From: Halotalea alkalilenta DSM 17697
Lineage (GTDB): Bacteria > Pseudomonadota > Gammaproteobacteria > Pseudomonadales > Halomonadaceae
Length of the DNA stretch: 64,000 nucleotides
Reading direction: 5' to 3'
Assembly: GCF_000621205.1 (NCBI RefSeq)
Contig: NZ_KK211227.1
Coordinates: 1 to 64,000, forward strand
Numbering within the stretch: position 1 is the first letter of the stretch; each line of letters begins with the position of its first letter. The notes under the pieces were generated by a model, which was given only the letters and a program-made list of their open reading frames with translations, was not told the DNA's origin and ran no database searches. The position numbers and the translations under genes were made by a program. Below are positions 48,743-56,452 of this stretch, one piece after another.

Positions 48743-49225
48743 TCAGCTGGCTGGCTGGGCGGCCTCGAGCTGGGAAGTGCACGCCGAGCAGCGGGTCGCT
48801 TTCAGCGGCACGCTGGAGAGGCAGTACGGGCACTCCTTGGTGGTCGGCGCGGCCGCCGCCTCTTCCTTCTGGGTCATGCGCTGCAGCTTGGTGATGTTGC
48901 GAATCAGCATGAAGCAGACCAACGCGACCAGCAGGAAGGAGATGGTGGCGTTGAGGAACAGCCCGAAGTTGATCGTCACCGCACCGGCGGCCTGCGCATC
49001 GGCGAGCGTGGCGTAGGGGCCCGCAGTGGCGCCGTCGCGCAGGGTGACGAATAGGTCGGTGAAGTTGAGCCCCCCGGTGACCAGACCGAGTATCGGGGTG
49101 AATACGTCCCGGACCAGACTATTGACGATCGAGGTGAACGCCGCCCCGATGATGATCCCGATCGCCATGTCGACCACATTGCCCTTGACCGCGAAATCGC
49201 GAAAATCCTTGAGAAAGCCTGCCAT
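48743..49225 (-). CDS. mscL: Large-conductance mechanosensitive channel MscL with C-terminal zinc-ribbon-like tail
   Basis: The protein has 160 residues: the N-terminal amphipathic segment MAGFLKDFRDFAVKGNVVDM, TM1 with the pore constriction (AIGIIIGAAFTSIVNSLVRD), a periplasmic loop, TM2 (ATISFLLVALVCFMLI), and a cytoplasmic helix. After these come about 35 extra residues with two CxxC pairs (CPYC and CSAC), absent from E. coli MscL (136 residues). The pentameric channel opens under membrane tension to release solutes on hypo-osmotic shock, which fits an organism that accumulates ectoine and trehalose. Confidence 0.95.
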   Translation of the reverse strand: MAGFLKDFRDFAVKGNVVDMAIGIIIGAAFTSIVNSLVRDVFTPILGLVTGGLNFTDLFVTLRDGATAGPYATLADAQAAGAVTINFGLFLNATISFLLVALVCFMLIRNITKLQRMTQKEEAAAAPTTKECPYCLSSVPLKATRCSACTSQLEAAQPAS

Positions 49226-49416
49226 CTTCGCCTGACTCCTTGAATGTTATCTATCTCGGCGCCCAAAAGAGCCGGGTGCCTCAGTCTTGTTGGTTCACCG
49301 CCCTCGCGCGGCAACGTCTTGACCTTAGTCGCCTTTCGTTTCCATCGCTAGGGAGTGAGGCCGGCTGGAAACGGTACGTCCGCGCTTGGAACGCACGCCC
49401 CGAAGCCGGCTTGCGT

Positions 49417-51003
49417 TCAGTGTTCGCGGGTGGCGCGGAACTCGATCTCGGGCCAGCGCTCCTGCATCAATTGCAGGTTGACCCGGGTCGGCGCCAGATA
49501 AGTGAGAAAGCCTCCGCCGTCGATGGCCAGGTTCTCGGTCGACTTGCGCTTGAGCTCGTCGAGCTTGCGCTCGTCGCCGTGCAGCCAGCGCGCGGTCTGG
49601 ACGTTGACCGCTTCGTACAGGCAGTCGACTTTGTATTCGTCATGCAGCCGATGGGCGACCACATCGAACTGCAGCATACCCACCGCGCCGACGATCAGAT
49701 CGTTGTTGTTGATCGGCATGAATACCTGCGTAGCGCCCTCCTCGGAGAGCTGCTGGAGCCCTTTCTGCAGCGCCTTGGCCTTGAGCGGATCCTTCAGCCG
49801 TACCCGCCGGAAGAGCTCCGGGGCGAAGTGGGGAATGCCAGTGAAGCGCATCACCTCGCCCGCGGTGAAGGTATCGCCGATCTGGATCGTGCCGTGGTTG
49901 TGAAGCCCGATGATGTCACCCGGCCAGGCTTCATCGACCTGGCTGCGGTCGGCCGCCATGAAGGTCAGCGCATCGGCGATCTTGACCTCCTTGCCGAGCC
50001 TTACGTGGTGCATCTTCATGTTCTTCTCGTAGCTGCCCGAACAGACCCTGAGAAACGCCACCCGATCACGATGGCGCGGGTCCATGTTGGCCTGGATCTT
50101 GAACACGAAGCCGGTGAAACGCTCATCCTCGGGCGTCACCGCACGCTGATCGGTCTGGTAGGTCTGCGGCGGCGGCGCGTACTCGACGAAACCATCGAGC
50201 ATCTCACGCACACCGAAGTTGCCCATCGCCGTGCCGAAGAACACCGGGGTCAGCTCACCACGCCGGTAGGCGTCGAGGTCGAACTCGTGCGACGCCCCGC
50301 GCACCAGCTCGATCTCCTCGCGCAGCTCTGAAGCGACCAGGGCGCCAAGCACCGAGTCGACCTCGGCACTGTCGAGTCCATCGATGTGGACGTCGTCAGG
50401 GATCCGGTGACCCTGCCCGGACTTGTAGAAATAAAGGCGATCCTCGAGCAGGTGGTAGACGCCCTTGAATGCCTTGCCCATGCCGATCGGCCAGGTCACC
50501 GGCGCGCACTGGATGCCGAGGACGGTCTCGATCTCGTCCATCACCTCCACCGGGTCGCGGGTCTCACGATCCATCTTGTTGATGAAGGTGAGGATCGGCG
50601 TGTCGCGCAGCCGACATACCTCCATCAGCTTGATCGTGCGCTCCTCGACGCCCTTGGCGCAGTCGACCACCATCAGGGCGGAGTCGACCGCGGTCAGGGT
50701 CCGATAGGTATCCTCGGAGAAGTCCTCGTGGCCGGGGGTGTCGAGCAGGTTGACGATCCGTCCGCGATAGGGGAACTGCATCACCGAGGTGGTCACCGAG
50801 ATGCCGCGCTCCTGCTCCATCTTCATCCAGTCGGAGGTGGCGTGGCGCGCCTCGCGCTTGCTCTTGACCGCACCGGCGACCTGGATCGCGTTACCGAACA
50901 GCAAGAGCTTTTCGGTCAACGTGGTCTTACCAGCGTCAGGGTGGGAGATGATGGCAAAGGTACGTCTAAGCCCCGCTTGCTGGGCTTGCATTGAATCAGA
51001 CAT
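49417..51003 (-). CDS. prfC: Peptide chain release factor 3
   Basis: This 528-residue translational GTPase recycles RF1 and RF2 after termination. G1 is [10 protein letters not shown], the switch segment [14 protein letters not shown]3 [14 protein letters not shown], and G4 NKMDRE. The C-terminal RF3 domain is intact ([20 protein letters not shown]). The start [20 protein letters not shown] fits; Met5 is an alternative. Length matches E. coli (529). It is a single gene with 188 bp to the next gene upstream. Confidence 0.97.
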   Translation of the reverse strand: MSDSMQAQQAGLRRTFAIISHPDAGKTTLTEKLLLFGNAIQVAGAVKSKREARHATSDWMKMEQERGISVTTSVMQFPYRGRIVNLLDTPGHEDFSEDTYRTLTAVDSALMVVDCAKGVEERTIKLMEVCRLRDTPILTFINKMDRETRDPVEVMDEIETVLGIQCAPVTWPIGMGKAFKGVYHLLEDRLYFYKSGQGHRIPDDVHIDGLDSAEVDSVLGALVASELREEIELVRGASHEFDLDAYRRGELTPVFFGTAMGNFGVREMLDGFVEYAPPPQTYQTDQRAVTPEDERFTGFVFKIQANMDPRHRDRVAFLRVCSGSYEKNMKMHHVRLGKEVKIADALTFMAADRSQVDEAWPGDIIGLHNHGTIQIGDTFTAGEVMRFTGIPHFAPELFRRVRLKDPLKAKALQKGLQQLSEEGATQVFMPINNNDLIVGAVGMLQFDVVAHRLHDEYKVDCLYEAVNVQTARWLHGDERKLDELKRKSTENLAIDGGGFLTYLAPTRVNLQLMQERWPEIEFRATREH

Positions 51004-51191
51004 TACGCCTCGGACTTGATTCGTACGTGCCCTTGGAAACGAGGCTGAAGTGGCCTCATCGGGCTTGGCTGTGAGATTGGGGATTGTACCGGCCCGCCCC
51101 GCTCTCGGCTACGAATCGTCGCCCGTTCAGCCTGGCGGTCGAACCGAAACGCCTGGCGACTCGCGAAGAGACCACCCGGCCTGCCCGCCGA

Positions 51192-52295
51192 TCAGGTCAG
51201 CTCGTCATCGTCGGGCAGCGCACGTATTTTCTTGTAAAGCGTAGTGCGAGAGATACCGAGCTCGCGCGCCGTGGCAGAAACGTTGCCGCCATAGGCGCGA
51301 AGCCGCCTCGCCACCGTCTGCAGCGTCTGCTCGCGCAAATCCGGCTGGCGCGGCGCTGATCGCACGGCAGGCTGAGGACGGCTCGCCCCGCGCACGAGAT
51401 CGACGAACACCGCCGTGCCGTCGACCAAGGGCAGGCGCTGGGCGGCTCCTGGCTTCAACAACCGCCGCCGCTGGGCGGGCCGGGCGGCGGCGAACAGCTC
51501 GCCTACGTGCAAAACCGGCATCGCTCCCGCTATCGGCAGGCCCAGCGCACGACGCGCGATCCGATTGGCCGCGCGAAGCTGACCATCGCCATCGACGGCC
51601 AGCAGCCCTTGCAGGGGGGATTCCGTCCAGCGAGGGTCATGACGTAGCCGCACGATATGGCAATCACGCAGACCAGCGATCAGGCGGTTTTCCGTGGCCA
51701 GTGCCGCTCGGCGAAAATGCGCCAGCAGGAGCTCGGGATCCCGCTCCCCGACCCCGGTGATATCCAGCGCTCCGATCAGCTCGCCTTCGAGCCCATGCAA
51801 TGGCACCGAGAGGCAGAACACCGTATCGAATTCGCTCAGGTAGTGCTGGCTACCACGCAGTACGATCGGCTGGTTCTCGGCCAATACGCAGCTCGGCGCC
51901 GTGGTACCGACGTCCATTTCCTGGATGCGCCGACCGACCTGGATCGGCCGCAGCAGCGCGGGAACGTCCCGCCCCTTGTATTGATGAACGATCATACCGC
52001 GCGGATTGACGCAGAAGACGGTCCAGTGAGGGCCGCCAAAGGCGGCCCACAATTGCTCCATCTCTGCGCGTACGCACTGAATGAGACGGCGATCGTCCGG
52101 GTGCGCGCGGGGGTTGTCCCGCGGCTTGAGCGCCTTGTAGTCGGGCGAACTCCAGGGTGAGATCCCCGCCTTGCGCGAGCGATCCCACGAGCGCGCCACC
52201 GCATCCGGCAGCAGCTGCGCCGGCAACGCTTCGCCCTCAGCGAAGCGTACGCGAGCCTGTTTGAGTCGTTGCGAACACAATGCTTCCGTTGCCAT
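51192..52295 (-). CDS. AcoR-type regulator: GAF, PAS-like and Fis HTH, no AAA+ domain
   Basis: The protein has 367 residues. The N-terminal block (LLPDAVARSWDRSRKAGISP) and the following GAF domain (about 75-200, with WAAFGGPHWTVFCVNPRGMI, IQEMDVGTTAPSCVLAENQP, CLSVPLHGLEGELIGALDIT) match AcoR-family activators. A PAS-like segment follows (LLAVDGDGQLRAANRIARRA), then a C-terminal Fis-type helix-turn-helix (GNVSATARELGISRTTLYKK). The central sigma-54-interacting AAA+ ATPase (GAFTGA, Walker A/B), normally between PAS and HTH, is entirely absent with no frame break. It is the last gene of a tandem with the two dehydrogenases (46-bp gap). Confidence 0.85.
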   Translation of the reverse strand: MATEALCSQRLKQARVRFAEGEALPAQLLPDAVARSWDRSRKAGISPWSSPDYKALKPRDNPRAHPDDRRLIQCVRAEMEQLWAAFGGPHWTVFCVNPRGMIVHQYKGRDVPALLRPIQVGRRIQEMDVGTTAPSCVLAENQPIVLRGSQHYLSEFDTVFCLSVPLHGLEGELIGALDITGVGERDPELLLAHFRRAALATENRLIAGLRDCHIVRLRHDPRWTESPLQGLLAVDGDGQLRAANRIARRALGLPIAGAMPVLHVGELFAAARPAQRRRLLKPGAAQRLPLVDGTAVFVDLVRGASRPQPAVRSAPRQPDLREQTLQTVARRLRAYGGNVSATARELGISRTTLYKKIRALPDDDELT

Positions 52296-52341
52296 GGAAC
52301 CCTCGTCGACGATGCGCCCAGCGCTTCGATGACGAAAGCCT

Positions 52342-53466
52342 TCAGTCCGATATCTTGATGATCGGCTTGAGCGTGACGCCCTCGACGCTATCCTGCGCGG
52401 CCTGGTTGATCTGCTCCAGCGGATAGAATTTCACCAATCTATCGAAAGGGAAACGGCCCTGCTGGAAAAGCTGGACCAACTGCGGAATGAATACCCGCGG
52501 CACGCTATCGCCCTCGACGATACCGCGGATACTGCGCCCGCCCAACAGCAGCCCATTGACGTCGAACTCGGCTTTGGTGCCAAGCTTGGGCGCACCGACC
52601 ACGCCGATGGTACCCAGACTGCCCAGCGCCTCGATACCAGCGGCGAGCACCTCCGGGCGACCGGTCGATTCGAGCGCGAAGTCGGCGCCGCCGGTGATCG
52701 CGCGCACCGCCTCGATCACGTCCACCTCGCGACTGTTGACCGTGTGGGTGGCGCCAAGCTCCCTGGCCAGCTCCAATCGCGATGGCACCACGTCGATCGC
52801 AACGATGGTGGTCGCCCCGGCCACGCGCGCGGCCATCACCGCGCTCAGACCGACCGCGCCGGCGCCGTAGCTTGCGAAGCTGCTGCCCGGGCGCACTTTC
52901 AGCGAGTTGATCACCGCGCCGGCGCCGGTCTGGATACCGCAGCCGAGTGGACCGAGCAGTTCCAACGGGGCGTCGGCCGGCACTTTGATCGCATTTCTCT
53001 CACGTGCGACCGCGTAGGTCGCGAACGAGGACTGGGCGAAGAAGTGATCGTGCAGCGGCTCGCCGGCCGGAGTCTGCAGCGCGGTGTGGCCGTGCGCATC
53101 GCCGCCGCCGAAATTCAGCCCGAAGAAGTCGTTGCAGTAGGCCTCGTGACCGCTGGCGCAGAAGTTGCAGTGGCCACAGGCGCCGTAGGTGAGAACCACA
53201 TGGTCGCCTACCTCGAGACCCTCGACCTCCGGTCCCAGCGCCTCGACCACGCCCGCCCCTTCATGCCCCAGCACCGCCGGCAACGGCACCGGATAGTACT
53301 GGTCACGCACGATCAGATCGGTATGGCAGAGCCCGGTGGCGACTATCCGCACCAGCACCTCGTCCGCCCGCGGGGCGCGGATGCGTGCCGACTCGATGGT
53401 GAAAGGCTTGCCTGGCGCGCGCGCCACCGCCACGGTGATGTCGCGCAGTTCGACTGCTGCAGTCAT
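52342..53466 (-). CDS. Zinc-dependent aryl-alcohol (benzyl alcohol-type) dehydrogenase
   Basis: This 374-residue MDR alcohol dehydrogenase has the catalytic zinc ligands in TGLCHTD and GHEGAGVVE and the later Cys in PLGCGIQTGAGAVINSL, the structural zinc Cys set GACGHCNFCASGHEAYCNDF, and the NAD site YGAGAVGLSAVMAARVAGA. The pattern GLNFGGGDAHGHTALQTPAG resembles XylB/benzyl-alcohol dehydrogenases. It would oxidise an aromatic alcohol to the aldehyde, which the adjacent ALDH oxidises to the acid. The ATG at 53466 is used; it lies 10 bases after the ALDH stop. Confidence 0.88.
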   Translation of the reverse strand: MTAAVELRDITVAVARAPGKPFTIESARIRAPRADEVLVRIVATGLCHTDLIVRDQYYPVPLPAVLGHEGAGVVEALGPEVEGLEVGDHVVLTYGACGHCNFCASGHEAYCNDFFGLNFGGGDAHGHTALQTPAGEPLHDHFFAQSSFATYAVARERNAIKVPADAPLELLGPLGCGIQTGAGAVINSLKVRPGSSFASYGAGAVGLSAVMAARVAGATTIVAIDVVPSRLELARELGATHTVNSREVDVIEAVRAITGGADFALESTGRPEVLAAGIEALGSLGTIGVVGAPKLGTKAEFDVNGLLLGGRSIRGIVEGDSVPRVFIPQLVQLFQQGRFPFDRLVKFYPLEQINQAAQDSVEGVTLKPIIKISD

Positions 53467-53476
53467 GTCGTTTCCC

Positions 53477-54940
53477 TCAGATCGGATAAGCGGGCGCCTC
53501 GCCCTTGACGGTGAGCCACTGCCATTGGGTGAACTCCTCCCAGTTGGCAGGACCGCCGATGCTGCTGCCATTGCCGGAGGCACCGACGCCGCCGAAAGGA
53601 TTGATCACTTCATCGTTGACGGTCTGGTCGTTGATGTGCAGAAGGCCCGTGCGCAGGCGCTCGCCCAGGCGCAGAGCGCGACCGACATCGCTGGACAACA
53701 CCGCCATCGACAGTCCGTACTCGGTGTCATTGGCGAGCGTGATCGCGTCTTCATCGCTGTCGAACGGCACTACCACCGCCACCGGACCGAAGATCTCCTG
53801 ATGGAAGGCGGGGTTGTCGGCGGTGACGCCGCTGAGCACGGTCGGCTGGAAGAACAGCTCGGTGAAGCTGCCGCCGGTCTCGACCTTGGCACCGGCGGCG
53901 ACGGCCTGCTCGACCACTCGCGCGGCATTGTCACGCTGCACGGCATTGATCAGCGGCCCGATGGCCACCTCTTCCTTGGCCGGATCACCGACTTTGAGGC
54001 TGCGCGCCTTGGCGGTGAGCCTGGTCAGGAATTCGTCGTAGATGCCGCGCTGGACCAGCACTCGGCCGGCGGACATGCAGATCTGGCCCTGGTGCAGGTA
54101 GACGCCCCAGGCGGTATTGGCGATGGCCAGGTCGAGATCGGCATCGTCGAGCACGATCAGCGAGTTCTTGCCGCCCAGTTCGAGCGATACCTTCTTCAAA
54201 TGCTTGCTGGCGGCCTCACCGACCTTGCGCCCGGCTGCGGTGGAGCCGGTGAACTGGATCATCGCGACGTTGGGATCGGCGGTCAGCGCGGCACCGGCGG
54301 CACCGTCGCCCGGCAGTACGTGCAGCACGCCCTCCGGCAGACCGGCCAGCTCGAACAGCCGCGCGATGACCAGACCACCGCATACAGCGGTGCGCGGGTC
54401 AGGCTTTAGCACCACGGCGTTGCCCAATGCCAGCGCCGGTGCCACAGCCCGTATCGCCAGGTACAAGGGGAAGTTGAATGGCGAGATCACCCCGACCACG
54501 CCGAGCGGGCGGCGCCGTGCCAGGCTCAGCCGGCCTGGCGTGGACGGCAGCACTTCGCCAGTGCTCCGCGACGGCAGCGCAGCGGCCTCGTGCAGCACCT
54601 TGGCGCTGATCGATGCCTCGAAACCGGCCTTCAACCTGGTCGAGCCGCTTTCGCGCACGATCCATTCGGCGATCTCGCCGCTGTAGCGCTCGGCCAGCTG
54701 CGCGGCCTTGCGCAACACCTGAGCGCGCTGCTCGTAAGCTGCCTCGGCCCAGCCGCGCTGGGCCCGAGCGGCGGCAGCGGCCGCGACGCCGATCTGCTCG
54801 GGGCTGGCCATGCCGATGCGCCCCAACGTCTCGCCGGTGGCGGGCTCGGTCACCTCGCAGACGCTATCCGTCGACTCCCAACGTCCGGTGAACAGCGTCC
54901 CGGACCAGAAGTCGCCCCGCAAGAATGTGTCGTCGCTCAT
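53477..54940 (-). CDS. Benzaldehyde dehydrogenase-type aldehyde dehydrogenase
   Basis: This 487-residue NAD(P)-dependent ALDH has the general base Glu in VSLELGGKNSLIVLDDADLD, the catalytic Cys in HQGQICMSAGRVLV, the cofactor segment FTGSTAAGRKVGE, and the C-terminal FGGVGASGNGSSIGG and NWEEFTQWQWLTV, which fit benzaldehyde and salicylaldehyde dehydrogenases (XylC-like). It is the first gene of the operon with the alcohol dehydrogenase and the AcoR-like regulator. A candidate -24/-12 promoter and tandem repeats lie upstream. The exact aldehyde is unknown. Confidence 0.88.
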   Translation of the reverse strand: MSDDTFLRGDFWSGTLFTGRWESTDSVCEVTEPATGETLGRIGMASPEQIGVAAAAAARAQRGWAEAAYEQRAQVLRKAAQLAERYSGEIAEWIVRESGSTRLKAGFEASISAKVLHEAAALPSRSTGEVLPSTPGRLSLARRRPLGVVGVISPFNFPLYLAIRAVAPALALGNAVVLKPDPRTAVCGGLVIARLFELAGLPEGVLHVLPGDGAAGAALTADPNVAMIQFTGSTAAGRKVGEAASKHLKKVSLELGGKNSLIVLDDADLDLAIANTAWGVYLHQGQICMSAGRVLVQRGIYDEFLTRLTAKARSLKVGDPAKEEVAIGPLINAVQRDNAARVVEQAVAAGAKVETGGSFTELFFQPTVLSGVTADNPAFHQEIFGPVAVVVPFDSDEDAITLANDTEYGLSMAVLSSDVGRALRLGERLRTGLLHINDQTVNDEVINPFGGVGASGNGSSIGGPANWEEFTQWQWLTVKGEAPAYPI

Positions 54941-55000
54941 CTATTTCCTCGTTTCTTCAAGGTTCCAACCCGGCGAAACCGGCAGCCAACGACCGCCCCG

Positions 55001-55016
55001 GGCAAGATCGTCGCCC
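55001..55016 (-). promoter_or_regulatory. Candidate sigma-54 (-24/-12) promoter of the ALDH-ADH operon
   Basis: On the minus strand GGGCGACGATCTTGCC has the invariant GG and GC with the required 10-base spacing and a TTGC -12 element; the TGGCACG part is matched only at GGC. The start codon of the ALDH gene is about 60 bases downstream. Good position, moderate match. Confidence 0.4.
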
Positions 55017-55094
55017 AGCGACCCGCTCGCCCACCTGGGCCCCGCAGGCGGCAGGCAGGGGTGCGGGCCGATCATCGAATCGCGCATCATGCAG

Positions 55095-55146
55095 GTACTT
55101 GATTCAAGTACTCGATTCAGGCACTCGATTCAGGTACTCGATTCAG
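55095..55146. repeat. Four tandem 13-bp repeats upstream of the aromatic operon
   Basis: GTACTTGATTCAA, GTACTCGATTCAG, GCACTCGATTCAG, GTACTCGATTCAG lie head to tail, with a partial GTAATTGG after. On the minus strand they begin about 155 bases before the ALDH start codon, where an upstream activator site of a sigma-54 promoter would lie. A 13-bp period is not helical-turn perfect, but 4 x 13 is close to 5 turns. Confidence 0.8.
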
Positions 55147-55303
55147 GTAATTGGCAGGACTGATCGAAAGACATGAGCCACGTTGTTCGACTCCGACGAT
55201 CGGCGAGCGCCTTATTTAAGGGGGGGTGCGACAATCTGTGCCACTAGCCTTTCGCTTATCAATCATAACTTGTTGTAATTAAATGAATTATCCGTGAAAG
55301 GGA

Positions 55304-55320
55304 TGTTCATTTACTGAACA
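55304..55320. promoter_or_regulatory. Operator-like palindrome
   Basis: TGTTCA, 5 bases, TGAACA in an AT-rich stretch that separates the aromatic operon from the unknown gene at 55570. It has the look of a dimeric regulator site. No known consensus is claimed. Confidence 0.35.
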
Positions 55321-55569
55321 CTGGCGGACATTGCGGCGTTCGCTCGGGGCAAGCGGGCCGGGGGAGCGCTCCTCTGAACGGCCGGCGACCGCGGGAAGAT
55401 CGAAACGGAGGTGGGGTCCGAGCTCGCGAGGCTGGACAACGCGAGCCGGACTGACCAAGAATCGCGCTTGTCGGTACATCGTTTGGACACTCGTTTCGAA
55501 ACACCGCGGCGGCGCCTTCCCCAGGCGCCGCCAACTTCTCTTGGCCAGCACACCCTTTGGGCGGACACC

Positions 55570-56040
55570 GTGAGCGCGACACGCGACTATTTGATCGAAA
55601 GGGCACGCCGACTCATCGAGCAGGAGGAGAACCTCGACCGTCGCGAGCTCGAGGCGGCGCGCCAGTGGGTACTGGCCGTACATCGGCTCTACGCGCGCCT
55701 CGGCAGCTGGCTCGATGAGATCAGCGCCTCGAGGCTCGCCCACTCCACCGCTGCCGCCGAACTCACCGTAGAGCTCAGCAGCGAAGAGCAGGCCGTGCCG
55801 ATTGAGCAGTTCAGGGTTCATGCCGGCAGCCTGACGGTGACCCTCGATCCGACCCTGTTCGTCGGCGAGCAGCGGGTGATTCGCGCCGGCACCGAAGAAC
55901 AGGCGCTACTGCTGGTGCGCACCGCCACGGGAGCGTGGGAGATCGCCAGTCTCAAGACCTCGGGACGCCTTTCGAGCCGTCGCGATCCACTCGATCAAGA
56001 AAGCTTCTATGCCAGCTTGATCACGCTGCTGGGACTCTGA
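55570..56040 (+). CDS. Unrecognised 156-residue cytoplasmic protein
   Basis: I do not recognise the family. From the GTG at 55570 it reads MSATRDYLIERARRLIEQEE, a charged helical N-terminal half rich in Arg and Glu, followed by a strand-rich half (VTLDPTLFVGEQRVIRAGTE, LLLVRTATGAWEIASL) and a helical end ASLITLLGL. No signal peptide or membrane helix. The frame is open back to 55411 (GTG), but that part is Arg/Pro/Ser/Thr-rich and unlike protein. The gene is followed by a promoter for a small ORF. Confidence 0.6.
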   Translation: MSATRDYLIERARRLIEQEENLDRRELEAARQWVLAVHRLYARLGSWLDEISASRLAHSTAAAELTVELSSEEQAVPIEQFRVHAGSLTVTLDPTLFVGEQRVIRAGTEEQALLLVRTATGAWEIASLKTSGRLSSRRDPLDQESFYASLITLLGL

Positions 56041-56080
56041 GCGCGACAGGAAAAAACCGCGTTTTTCGATATGTAGTAAA

Positions 56081-56109
56081 TTTACAACAACTAGACTTTG
56101 GTCTAATAT
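56081..56109 (+). promoter_or_regulatory. Sigma-70 promoter of the small ORF at 56158
   Basis: TTTACA (56081-56086) and TAATAT (56104-56109) are separated by 17 bases in an AT-rich island. The 3' part of the spacer and the -10 contain TAGAC-TTTG-GTCTA, a small palindrome that could bind a repressor. Confidence 0.55.
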
Positions 56110-56157
56110 GTCTTTGCATTCGAATCGCCCCTCCTCACCCGATGCGAGGCCACCGCC

Positions 56158-56262
56158 ATGCAAAGCGCCCATGAAGTGATGCTCAAGGAAGACCAGCGCA
56201 TGCGACTGCGTCGCGCCCGTGAAGCCCACGAGCGTAACTTCCCGCAGCAGAAAGTAGCTTGA
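56158..56262 (+). CDS. Small basic 34-residue protein
   Basis: ATG at 56158 with GAGG 8 bases upstream gives MQSAHEVMLKEDQRMRLRRA, then REAHERNFPQQKVA. It is a single charged helix with an Arg-rich centre. A good promoter lies 49 bases before the ATG and a strong inverted repeat (56295-56326) follows the stop, so it forms a complete small transcription unit. I do not recognise the family. Confidence 0.55.
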   Translation: MQSAHEVMLKEDQRMRLRRAREAHERNFPQQKVA

Positions 56263-56294
56263 CCCTCGCGCCCCGCGGCGCGCTTCTTCCCAAA

Positions 56295-56326
56295 GCACGG
56301 GCCATCGATCGATCGGTGGCCCGTGC
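56295..56326. terminator. Inverted repeat after the small ORF
   Basis: GCACGGGCCA (56295-56304) and TGGCCCGTGC (56317-56326) form a perfect 10-bp stem with a 12-base loop. There is no T run on the plus strand; on the minus strand it is followed by TTTGGG. Probable transcript end of the small gene, possibly Rho-assisted. Confidence 0.5.
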
Positions 56327-56452
56327 TCGTATCCAGTCATAGCCGCGCTGCTCCGGGCCATCGTCCAAGGCGTTCGAGCCCGCGACGCGACAATGCAACC
56401 GATGTGATGAGCCGTTAAGATGGCAGTCCCTTTCCCGGTTTGAGCGGTATCC

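Larger units (their letters stand above)
54941..55569. other. 629-bp control region between the aromatic operon and an unknown gene
   Basis: There is no recognisable gene. On the minus-strand side are a candidate sigma-54 promoter (55001-55016) and four 13-bp tandem repeats (55095-55146). Around 55205-55320 is an AT-richer block with a palindrome (55304-55320). From 55320 to 55569 the sequence is GC-rich with unconvincing overlapping frames. An in-frame extension of the next gene back to 55411 reads as low-quality protein. Confidence 0.5.

Noticed and set aside
55095-55146. Four short repeats that could be the start of a CRISPR array
   Set aside because: The units are 13 bp and directly adjacent without spacers; no cas genes are present.
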